Shown: one piece after another, positions 45,442-53,248 of the stretch
How positions within the stretch are numbered: the first letter of the stretch is position 1
Layout of the letters: each line of letters opens with the position of its first letter
DNA from: Candidatus Zixiibacteriota bacterium
GTDB lineage: Bacteria > Zixibacteria > MSB-5A5 > GN15 > FEB-12
Length of the DNA: 64,000 nucleotides
Assembly (NCBI GenBank): GCA_028289585.1
Contig: JANQPI010000042.1
Span: 62,001-126,000, forward strand
Direction of reading: 5' to 3'
Program-made: the position numbers and the translations under genes
Notes under the pieces: generated by a model
The model's database searches: none
Told to the model about the DNA's origin: nothing
What the model saw: the letters and a program-made list of their open reading frames with translations, nothing else

Positions 45442-45725
45442 GTGCCAATGTCGGCAGCGGATTGTACCGGTCTATTCACGTCGCGGCGACCCGACTGCAG
45501 CCGTCGCAGCAAACGACCAATCCCTCGTACCAACACGCCAAGGATTGTCAGTGCCACAATCGGCAAGAGCGGTCGCCACGCTGTTACCAGGAGCCAGACA
45601 ATCGTCGCACTGTTAAGCCAATGCGCAACTGTTTGGATTTGGTTAGCGAGACGCCATAACCGTGCGGCTCTAGTCGTTGTACACGCTACCGATCGAGTTC
45701 TTTCCGATTGCCGGTCAGACGTCAT
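45438..45725 (-). CDS. Possible small membrane protein
   Basis: 95 residues; unrecognised. The middle has one long or two short hydrophobic helices (SATIVWLLVTAWRPLLPIVAL, ILGVLVRGIGRLL) flanked by Arg-rich ends, a plausible membrane topology. GAGG lies about 9 nt before the ATG. The stop overlaps the -35 box of the TPR gene promoter. It could equally be a chance frame. Confidence 0.33.
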   Translation of the reverse strand: MTSDRQSERTRSVACTTTRAARLWRLANQIQTVAHWLNSATIVWLLVTAWRPLLPIVALTILGVLVRGIGRLLRRLQSGRRDVNRPVQSAADIGT

Positions 45726-45926
45726 GAACCAATCCTCATCCCGTTCTTATCAACCATAGGGGGACAAGATCGATGCCAACGCTCACCAAGCGCGCGCCAA
45801 GGCCGTGAACTTGTTATCGTTCAGGCAGATAGCTTCGATTCCTGCAAACTGCCGGAGCATCCGGCCGAGTCGATTCGCAGATTCTGCGATACGAGACGGG
45901 GCGATTCGGCGATGCGTACGAATTGA
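45726..45926. other. Intergenic stretch without a recognised feature
   Basis: With the doubtful frame at 45438-45725 this makes about 530 bp without a firm gene between the TPR gene and the TonB-C-like gene. I looked for tRNA arms (a GCTTCGATTCCTGC hairpin at about 45830-45846 is suggestive only of a T-loop) and found no cloverleaf. Confidence 0.5.
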
Positions 45927-47030
45927 CTAGGGTTCGGGGTCGAGCCACCGGGGGCGAAACGTGGCCATACGAGGGGGGTGAAACTCAAGATCAATGACCC
46001 CGTCGAACGAAACAGCGGAGCCGTCGAAGCGACGCGCTGGCCAGAACGACAGATCATCAACTAACCGACCGAGCACACCACCGGAAGGGTCCTGACCCAA
46101 CATGCGGGCACGACCCAACGTATCCACGCGCACGGCCACCCGCTCACGACCTTGCCACGAACCTCGCTGATCGAGTGACAGGGAGAGGGACGGTGACCGT
46201 GGTAACGGTGGCCACAGAAGTAACGACGTATCGGGCAGCACTTGCAGCCGCCATGCCTCCAGCGGTGCGCTCACTCCGTTATCCCCAGTCGCAGTCCACG
46301 CTGGCACCGGTTTGTCCCCTGCCTGCGGGTGGATCACGACGATCCAGGCAGTGTCGGCAACTGCTGTGCCTTGCCACCGTCCCGTAGCAAAGTCGGCATA
46401 CAGCGAGGCGCTCACCAAGTGGGCTGGTGACACCATCGCGACCGACCACAGTAGATCATTGGCGATCAAACCGCCCGTTGAATCGACGATGACACGCATC
46501 ACCGCATGAGGCGGGACGCTTTCAACAGAGGTCGTATCGGTTGCCATGAAGTACGAAGGAAAACGCTCGATTGCTGGCAGCCGATAGCCATGATGAGCTG
46601 CGTAGGAACGCCAGTAGCGACTATCCACACTGGCAACCGGATACGCGACTCGCAGCGCGGATTGACCCGAGAGAGCGATCAGACGTATCGCCACCTCTTG
46701 AATCGTAGGTCGTCCGAAGAGGGTCCCCGCACGAAAGGCAGAGTCGGTCCAGGCGGCACGGATGCTCGCGAGTCGGCTCGGAGCAGCGATCGAATGTTCG
46801 CTCTTGAGATCCCTGAGATCCCCACCCGGGCCAATCACAGCCGTCAGCCGAATCTCATCAGCCGTAAAATCGATCGGAAGGGTGGGGGTGACGCGAAGTA
46901 TGTTCTGACGAACTTCAGGGAGCTGGAGTGGACTGCTCGCATTGGCCATTCCGGCGAGTGCTACGACGACTAGCAGAGCGGGCGCCCAACAATTGCCCCG
47001 TCCGAAATGCCGCCGTATGGTACTTTGCAT
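45927..47030 (-). CDS. Secreted protein with three degenerate TonB-C-like domains
   Basis: 367 residues from the ATG at 47030, which places the signal peptide (GNCWAPALLVVVALAGMANA) near the start. No database family is recognised with certainty. Three segments each fit the TonB C-terminal pattern of a strand with [VI]-x-[VI]-x-x-x-G-x-[LV], a helix, then W/F-x-A-x-x-x-G-x-x: LTAVIGPGGDLRDLKSE, VMRVIVDSTGGLIANDLL and VAVRVDTLGRARMLG...FWPARRFDG. It may be a periplasmic adaptor or decoy for TonB-type contacts. The start codon abuts that of the divergent flippase. Confidence 0.6.
   Translation of the reverse strand: MQSTIRRHFGRGNCWAPALLVVVALAGMANASSPLQLPEVRQNILRVTPTLPIDFTADEIRLTAVIGPGGDLRDLKSEHSIAAPSRLASIRAAWTDSAFRAGTLFGRPTIQEVAIRLIALSGQSALRVAYPVASVDSRYWRSYAAHHGYRLPAIERFPSYFMATDTTSVESVPPHAVMRVIVDSTGGLIANDLLWSVAMVSPAHLVSASLYADFATGRWQGTAVADTAWIVVIHPQAGDKPVPAWTATGDNGVSAPLEAWRLQVLPDTSLLLWPPLPRSPSLSLSLDQRGSWQGRERVAVRVDTLGRARMLGQDPSGGVLGRLVDDLSFWPARRFDGSAVSFDGVIDLEFHPPRMATFRPRWLDPEP
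46993..47021 (+). promoter_or_regulatory. Possible promoter of the flippase gene
   Basis: TTGCCC (46993-46998), 17-bp spacer, TATGGT (47016-47021), ending 9 nt before the ATG at 47031. It would give a leaderless mRNA and lies inside the coding region of the divergent gene. Confidence 0.3.
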
Positions 47031-48566
47031 ATGTCGGAAGCAACGGAGCAGCGCCCGCTGCGGCAACAAGTTTCCCGTAACCTCGGTGTCGGCTGGTTGG
47101 CCTACGCCGGCCGCATCCTTATCCTGCTGCTCTTCATACCGTACATTACCTCTCTTCTGGGCACGGATGGCTATGGCGTATGGGCCCTTGTGTTCCAAAC
47201 CGCAGCCTACCTCGCTCTTCTTGATTTCGGCCTCCAGTCAGCAGTCGCTCGGTTCGTGGCCCGATTCACGTCATCCGATGGTCCCTCGCGGGTCTCGCGG
47301 GTGCTGGGAACGGCCACCAGTTTGTACCTTCTGATTGCAGCTGCGACCATCCTAGTTACCGCGGTCTTGGCTTTCGGACTCTTCGACCTGTTTCGCATCG
47401 AGGATGCCAACTGGAGGAACGACGGTCGGTGGGCGCTCCTGCTGATTGGCTGCCGCCAGGCGATTGTCTTTCTCCAGACACCGGTTACCGCCGCCCTCGC
47501 CGGCTGGCAACGTCACGATCTGCTTCAGGGGTGGTCACTTGTCGAAGAGGTCACACGAGTCATTGCCATGGTGCTGCTGCTCTCGATGGGCGCCGGGCTG
47601 ACCGCCCTCGCCATCGCCGTGGTTGGCGCGCACGTTGGTTATCAGGCCGTAGTTTTCATCTACTGGCGACGACGGCGCGGTCAGGTATCGCGCCATCTCA
47701 CGTTCCGGGATCGCAGTGAAGCGCATGAGCTCTGGCGATTCGGGCGGGTTTCCTTTGCCGTTACCGGTCTCTATCTACTGCTCCTGAATCTGGACGGCGT
47801 CTGGCTCGGATTGACAATTTCTGCCACCGCTACCGGCCTCTATATTCCGGCCGCTCAACTGTGGTTGCATTTGCGAAACGCTGTCAATGTTGCGGCTGGA
47901 CCGATCATGACCGCTGCGGCAAGATTGCAGAGCGACCAGAACGGTTCGGGGATCGCTCAGCTCTATACGCGGGGCCTTCGCTACGGCTCATTCTTTGCGT
48001 TCTCTGTTGCATCCGGCACCCTCCTCTACGCTGAGCCGTTCGTACGCTTGTGGCTACCGGAAACGTTTTCTGCAACCGCCTCCGTTATGCGGATCCTGGC
48101 CCTCGGTCACGCCTTCTTCATCCCGCAGATCGTTGGCAATGCGATACTGGTCGGAACCAATCGCCACGCCGTGCTGGCGCGCTTACTCGTGGTGGAGTTA
48201 ACGCTGAAAATCGTATTGGCCGTGGTCCTGATTCCGACGTACGGATTAATTGGGATGGCATACGCTGCGGCAATCCCGCAAATGGCAATCTACGGTCTGG
48301 CCTATCCCCTTGCAATCAGTCGCGTGCTGAATCTTGATTTGATTGCGACCGTCTGGTCGGGGCTCATTCCGGGCGGGGTGGCCCTGGCGACCATGGCACT
48401 CGCGGGAGGCGTCATGCGCATGGTCGTACCGCCGACATCGTGGCTGAGCTTCACAGGCAATATCAGCGTCTGCCTGCTGGCAGCATTGGCAACCGGCTGG
48501 TTTCTTGTCGATGCTCGGGATCGTGAGATCATCCTCAGTGCGCTTCGACGGCGACCACAGGCATGA
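47031..48566 (+). CDS. Polysaccharide flippase (MOP/Wzx-like)
   Basis: 511 residues with about 12-14 helices. The opening block GWLAYAGRILILLLFIPYITSLLGTDGYGVWALVFQ and later GLYLLLLNLDGVWLGLTIS fit the polysaccharide biosynthesis/MurJ-Wzx superfamily, which flips lipid-linked sugars across the inner membrane. The ATG at 47031 is preferred to one at 47007 because the extra eight residues are not conserved-looking and overlap the other gene further; neither has a ribosome site. No glycosyltransferase lies nearby, so the substrate is open. Confidence 0.85.
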   Translation: MSEATEQRPLRQQVSRNLGVGWLAYAGRILILLLFIPYITSLLGTDGYGVWALVFQTAAYLALLDFGLQSAVARFVARFTSSDGPSRVSRVLGTATSLYLLIAAATILVTAVLAFGLFDLFRIEDANWRNDGRWALLLIGCRQAIVFLQTPVTAALAGWQRHDLLQGWSLVEEVTRVIAMVLLLSMGAGLTALAIAVVGAHVGYQAVVFIYWRRRRGQVSRHLTFRDRSEAHELWRFGRVSFAVTGLYLLLLNLDGVWLGLTISATATGLYIPAAQLWLHLRNAVNVAAGPIMTAAARLQSDQNGSGIAQLYTRGLRYGSFFAFSVASGTLLYAEPFVRLWLPETFSATASVMRILALGHAFFIPQIVGNAILVGTNRHAVLARLLVVELTLKIVLAVVLIPTYGLIGMAYAAAIPQMAIYGLAYPLAISRVLNLDLIATVWSGLIPGGVALATMALAGGVMRMVVPPTSWLSFTGNISVCLLAALATGWFLVDARDREIILSALRRRPQA

Positions 48567-48567
48567 A

Positions 48568-48599
48568 GAAACCGCCGATCCCACAATCGGGACCGGCGG
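48568..48599 (-). terminator. Rho-independent terminator of the E1 dehydrogenase gene
   Basis: Stem 48572-48582 with 48589-48599 (10 of 11 pairs, one A-C mismatch), 6-nt loop, followed on the minus strand by TTTCTTC. It lies between convergent genes and may serve both. Confidence 0.75.
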
Positions 48600-48623
48600 C
48601 TGGTACTCCAGGCTTCAACAAGG

Positions 48624-50933
48624 CTAGGCGTAGGAAAGCACTTCCTGAATCGCGTCGGTGATCTTCTCGGCTGTCGGCAAGCACGCGGCATCGCCGTCCA
48701 TGCCGTAGGCGACGCGCGAGTTGATTGCATGAACGATCTTGACGGGCGCCTCAAGGTGGAAGAGCGATTCGCCCTCGGTAATCAGCGAGGCGATTGACGG
48801 ACCGATACCGCCCCAGAAACGATCTTCGGTAACGATCACGACTTTGCCACACTCTTTGACCGCGGTGTGGATCGCCTCCTCGTCCATCGGCCGGATTGAG
48901 CGAAGGTCAACGATACGAACGTTAATGCCCTGCGCTGCCAGTGCCTCGGCGGACTTGTGCGCCATCCAGACCGTCGGTCCGAATGTAATGACCGCAATAT
49001 CGGTAGCGTCGGCATTGTAAACCTCCGCCTTGCCGAACGGGATCAGTTCCTCAAACGGCGGAATCTCCCGCTCAATGGTGATGCCCTCCCAATCGCGACG
49101 ATTGTAAAGCGCCACCGACTCACAGAAGAGAACCGGATCATCCGAAGCCCAAGCGGTCCTCAGCATACCGGCGGCGTCGTAGGCATTGGATGGAACCACG
49201 ATCTGCAGACCGGGGATCTGCGAGAAGGTTCCGAGGTTCGCCTCGGAGTGCCAGAATGCCCCGGCGCCCTGCTTATAGCCACCATAGGTGCAGCGAATGA
49301 CCATCGGCATCCGAACAACGCCTCCTGAACGCTGGAACGTCGTACAGATGCGGTCTTTCAGCAGCTGATAAGCCGGCGAGATGTAATCGAGGAACTGGAT
49401 CTCCGGCATTGGTCGACGGCCCTGGTAGACATGACCGGAAGCAATCGCCAGAATACCAACCTCATCAAGCGGTGTATTGAAGCAGCGGTGATTCCCAAAC
49501 TCCATCTGGAGGTGTTTGGACACGAGGAAAACACCACCCTTACCCTTCAGCTTCGCCTGCTTCTCCTTCTCCTCGACCATGTGGCCTGAGAAGTCCGCAA
49601 CATCCTCACCGAACAACAGACAGTCGGTCGACAGCTGGAAGAGGTCGAACAGCGTGTAGTTGATCGCATGACGCATCGTCATCGGACCGGTTTTCTCCGG
49701 AACCTCCGGCGAGGTGAAGTACTTCTTCTCGTGGTACTCGCGATAGTTCTTGGCACGATCAAAGCCGTCGCGCTTCGCGATATCGAGATACTTCTCCCAC
49801 GTCATCTTCGTAACATCCCAGCTGTAGGCATTGACGATCGAGAGAATCCAGTCTTTCGTCTTGGGCTTAAAGCCCTCGACGGCGACTGCGGAAAGCTCGG
49901 AGATTTCCGTGTCGAGTTCCGACCACATCGTCTCGATATCTTTCGGCGTCAGAATCCCATCTTCAATGAGCGTGTTCGCCGTCTTGTAGATGCAATCGTT
50001 ATAGACGTGCCAGTCGAGTTCGTCCGGATCCATGTAGAACGACTGATCATCGGAGCCCGAGTGCGATCCTTCCCGAGTCGTCTTGATGTTCATCAGAACC
50101 GGCCCGTTGCCCTCTTTCGTGTAGGCGTACGCCTCTTTGTAGGCAGCGAGCGTATCTTTCACGTCGGTACCGTCGACATGCATGATCTTCAGGCCGTGCT
50201 TGGTCAATCCGGCGAGTTGTACCGTGGGGTCACCATCGGGATACTGCTCATGGACATTGACCGAAATTGCCCAGCCACAATTGTAGATCGCAAAGATCGC
50301 CCGGCACTTCTTGAATACCGTGTAGAAAACGGCTCGCGCAAACTCGACCTCCGACGTCGATCCTTCTCCGATAGCGAGTAGTGAAACGCCATCTTCGGGA
50401 AAAGCACCGCCGGGGAACTGTGACAGCTCCGAGACCGTATCGGGGTGCTGCATGGCGATCGCGACACCGGCGGCCTCCATGGCGTGCGCGCCTGTTGGCG
50501 AGGCCTGCGGAATGATCGCCAGTTCGGGAATACCGGGGTGCGCGGGGATCTGCATCCCTTTGTTGATCGCGCGCGGATCACCGATCGCCTCAAGCATCTT
50601 GTCCCAGAGCGTCACACCGCGAGCGAGATCGAATGTCTTGTTGCGGTAGTAGCCAGAGAACGGATCAAACGGATCCGAGAACTCGGCCAGCGCGACATCG
50701 GCAAGCTCCTTACCGCCGCAACCGATAAAGAAGCGGTTATAGCCTTTGCGGAGCAGCAGCTTCTCTTCGCGTTCAACGCGGCGAGCCGAAAGCATCGTGC
50801 GCATCATGCGCTTTAAGTCATTCGGTGTCTTACCGGAATACTCTTTCAGCGGCGCATTCGGATCGAGTTTCTTCTCGTCGGGAAGCGGACCATCGTAATT
50901 TGTCAGTGAGTCAATCAGGGCCAGCGTTTCCAA
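48624..50933 (-). CDS. Fused alpha/beta E1 component of a 2-oxoacid dehydrogenase
   Basis: 769 residues from a TTG at 50933 (AGGAGG 7 nt upstream). Residues about 40-400 are the E1-alpha part; the thiamine-diphosphate motif is GEGSTSEVEF...IYNCGWAIS. GEG is the form used in branched-chain dehydrogenases, but the usual NN is NC. Residues about 425-769 are E1-beta (NYTLFDLFQLSTDCLLFGEDVA, RCFNTPLDEVGILAIASG, CTYGGYKQGAGAFWHSE). It would decarboxylate pyruvate or branched-chain oxoacids and pass the acyl group to an E2 lipoyl protein; no E2 or E3 gene is nearby. Confidence 0.88.
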   Translation of the reverse strand: METLALIDSLTNYDGPLPDEKKLDPNAPLKEYSGKTPNDLKRMMRTMLSARRVEREEKLLLRKGYNRFFIGCGGKELADVALAEFSDPFDPFSGYYRNKTFDLARGVTLWDKMLEAIGDPRAINKGMQIPAHPGIPELAIIPQASPTGAHAMEAAGVAIAMQHPDTVSELSQFPGGAFPEDGVSLLAIGEGSTSEVEFARAVFYTVFKKCRAIFAIYNCGWAISVNVHEQYPDGDPTVQLAGLTKHGLKIMHVDGTDVKDTLAAYKEAYAYTKEGNGPVLMNIKTTREGSHSGSDDQSFYMDPDELDWHVYNDCIYKTANTLIEDGILTPKDIETMWSELDTEISELSAVAVEGFKPKTKDWILSIVNAYSWDVTKMTWEKYLDIAKRDGFDRAKNYREYHEKKYFTSPEVPEKTGPMTMRHAINYTLFDLFQLSTDCLLFGEDVADFSGHMVEEKEKQAKLKGKGGVFLVSKHLQMEFGNHRCFNTPLDEVGILAIASGHVYQGRRPMPEIQFLDYISPAYQLLKDRICTTFQRSGGVVRMPMVIRCTYGGYKQGAGAFWHSEANLGTFSQIPGLQIVVPSNAYDAAGMLRTAWASDDPVLFCESVALYNRRDWEGITIEREIPPFEELIPFGKAEVYNADATDIAVITFGPTVWMAHKSAEALAAQGINVRIVDLRSIRPMDEEAIHTAVKECGKVVIVTEDRFWGGIGPSIASLITEGESLFHLEAPVKIVHAINSRVAYGMDGDAACLPTAEKITDAIQEVLSYA

Positions 50934-51149
50934 AGTACGGCCTCCTGTGGGGCAGTCTGCTATCGGGATCGCAGGTAATCATTCGCTTATCGTTGTTTTT
51001 CGGTATGCGGACAGACCGCACCGTCCGGAGAGTATACCGATTTCTACCATCGAGACAATGCTTATCACACCGGTCGATGCAAAATCCGGACGCTACCCAG
51101 GGAAACGGCCGAAAAGCCGACTCGGTTCTCCGACAATCGGTAAAATCGC

Positions 51150-51179
51150 TTGAACCGACCGGCTCCCACACCCTAGGTT
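51150..51179 (+). promoter_or_regulatory. Promoter of S9 peptidase gene
   Basis: TTGAAC (51150-51155), 18-bp spacer, TAGGTT (51174-51179) then G; about 33 nt of leader. Confidence 0.5.
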
Positions 51180-51218
51180 GCTGGTAGAACGTCACTTTGA
51201 CGCAAGGGGATCTGACTT

Positions 51219-53231
51219 ATGCCACCGCGTGCTACCCGCCGTTCTCCACTCACCGCCAACGACCTCCTCCGCTTGCGGGTTGCGACCGGTGTCGCCCTGT
51301 CGCCGGACGAAGACCGGATCGCTTACGTGATCGAACGGATGGACCAAGAGGAGAAACGCAAGTACTATAGCAACATTGAGGTCTACGACATCGATCTTGG
51401 CCGGTCGATCACGTATACCCACGGTGATCATAGCGATGCCACGCCAACGTGGTCACATGATTCGGGTCTGCTCGCCTTTGTCTCTAACCGGAATAAGAAG
51501 ACCGGTATCTACATCATACCCGCCGATGGCGGGAGCGAACGGCGGTTGATCGAACTCGATGCGTCGATCGCGTCGCTACAGTTCACTCCGGACGACCGGG
51601 AACTCGTTTTTGCGATGCGCTACAATGATAGCCATGCGGAAGCGGACGAGAAGAAGAAGAAAGATGCTCCGCTCTATCGGCATATCGATCGCCTGTTCTA
51701 TCGCCTAGACGGCTCGGGCTTCAACCCAAAAGACCGCTTCGACATCTACGCCGTCGATATCGACTCCGGTCAACTGCGACAAGTAACTCGCAGCAGCCGG
51801 GACAACCACTCGCCGCACGTTTCGCCCGACGGCAAACTGGTCGTCTATGTCAGTAACCGGGCTCAGAACGAGGACGTCAATCAGTCTCACGATGATCTCT
51901 TTGTCACCCCGCTTGCGGGCGGCAAGGAACGCAAACTCGCGACGCCGCTGGGACCAAAAACATCACCGCGTTTCTCTCCCAACGGTAAGTCGGTAGCATG
52001 GATCGGGCACGACAATACCGACGACGGCTGGGGAATCACCAACCACCACGTCTGGACCGTTGGTCTCAACGGGCGGCCCAAAGCGACTGATCTAATGCCA
52101 GGATTTGACCGCTGGGCTGTCGACCTGACGATCGGTGATCTCTCCGACGTTCATGATTCGGCGACCCTCTTCTGGTCCGATGACGGCAAACGCATCTACT
52201 TCCTGGCCTCCGATACCGGAAACACCAACGCGTACTATGTGCCGTCAAAGGGTGGCAAGCCAACCCGCGTCTTCCGTGGCGACGTCCACATCCAGGCGAT
52301 GGCGATGAACGGCGCGACCAAGCGAATTGCCTATGCCCTTTCGGACCTTAACACACCGTCAAAGGTCGCCTATGCCCCGGCCAAATACGAAGGCGAGAAG
52401 TCGGCCCAGGCGATTGGCGACTTCAATCCGTGGGTTAAATCTGAGAAAGTACTCGGCAAGACTAAGGAGGTGATGTTCGAGTCGTTCGACGGCACCCAGG
52501 TACAGGGGTTCGTGATCACGCCACCGGGCTTCAAGAAGACGCGAAAGTATCCGGCGGTTCTCATGATCCACGGCGGCCCGCGCGTACAATACGGCTATTC
52601 GTTCTTCCACGAGTTTCAGTATCTGGCAGCGATGGGCTATGTCGTCTTTTACACCAATCCGCGGGGTGGCCAGGGCCGCGGCGAGACCTGGGCCGCCGCA
52701 ATCCACGGTGGCTGGGGGGAACTCGACTACAAAGACTGCATGGCCGCTGCCGACTGGATGGAGAAACAACCGTACATCAACAGCAAAAAGATCGGTGTCG
52801 CCGGCGGGTCGTATGGCGGGTTCATGACCAACTGGATTGTCGGACACACGCACCGATTTGCCGCCGCGATTACGATGCGATGTGTGTACGACCTCGATAC
52901 GTTTGTCGGCACGTCGGATATCGGCTGGGAGTTACGGCGAGAATTCGATGGTCTCCCCTGGACCAATCCGGAGAACTACGCCAAGTGCTCACCCAAAACG
53001 TATGTGGGCAACATCAAGACACCGCTGATGATTTTCCATTCGGAGAACGACCTTCGCTGTGCGATTGAGCAGAGTGAACAGCTGTTCGTACGCTTGAAGC
53101 TCGACGGCAAGAAAGTCGAGATGGTCCGCTTTCCGGAAGAGTCACACGGTCTCTCGCGTCATGGCCGTCCTGATCGACGGATCGCACGACTGGAGTGGAT
53201 TGACCGCTGGTTCGCAAAGTTTCTGAAGTAA
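51219..53231 (+). CDS. S9-family prolyl oligopeptidase-like (acylaminoacyl-peptidase) enzyme
   Basis: 670 residues, no signal peptide, so cytoplasmic. The N-terminal two thirds is a propeller with PD-type repeats (PTWSHDSGLLAFVSNRN, PHVSPDGKLVVYVSNR, PRFSPNGKSVAWI). The C-terminal hydrolase has the nucleophile Ser531 in GGSYGGFMTNW, the acid in FHSENDLRC and the histidine in EESHGLSRHG. AAGGGG precedes the ATG by about 9 nt. The P-type ATPase gene starts 17 bp after its stop, suggesting co-transcription. Confidence 0.93.
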   Translation: MPPRATRRSPLTANDLLRLRVATGVALSPDEDRIAYVIERMDQEEKRKYYSNIEVYDIDLGRSITYTHGDHSDATPTWSHDSGLLAFVSNRNKKTGIYIIPADGGSERRLIELDASIASLQFTPDDRELVFAMRYNDSHAEADEKKKKDAPLYRHIDRLFYRLDGSGFNPKDRFDIYAVDIDSGQLRQVTRSSRDNHSPHVSPDGKLVVYVSNRAQNEDVNQSHDDLFVTPLAGGKERKLATPLGPKTSPRFSPNGKSVAWIGHDNTDDGWGITNHHVWTVGLNGRPKATDLMPGFDRWAVDLTIGDLSDVHDSATLFWSDDGKRIYFLASDTGNTNAYYVPSKGGKPTRVFRGDVHIQAMAMNGATKRIAYALSDLNTPSKVAYAPAKYEGEKSAQAIGDFNPWVKSEKVLGKTKEVMFESFDGTQVQGFVITPPGFKKTRKYPAVLMIHGGPRVQYGYSFFHEFQYLAAMGYVVFYTNPRGGQGRGETWAAAIHGGWGELDYKDCMAAADWMEKQPYINSKKIGVAGGSYGGFMTNWIVGHTHRFAAAITMRCVYDLDTFVGTSDIGWELRREFDGLPWTNPENYAKCSPKTYVGNIKTPLMIFHSENDLRCAIEQSEQLFVRLKLDGKKVEMVRFPEESHGLSRHGRPDRRIARLEWIDRWFAKFLK

Positions 53232-53248
53232 GCGATTCTGACGAACCA

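Noticed and set aside
45820-45860. Hairpin with a GCTTCGATTCCTGC loop resembling a tRNA T-arm
   Set aside because: No acceptor, D or anticodon arm can be placed around it.
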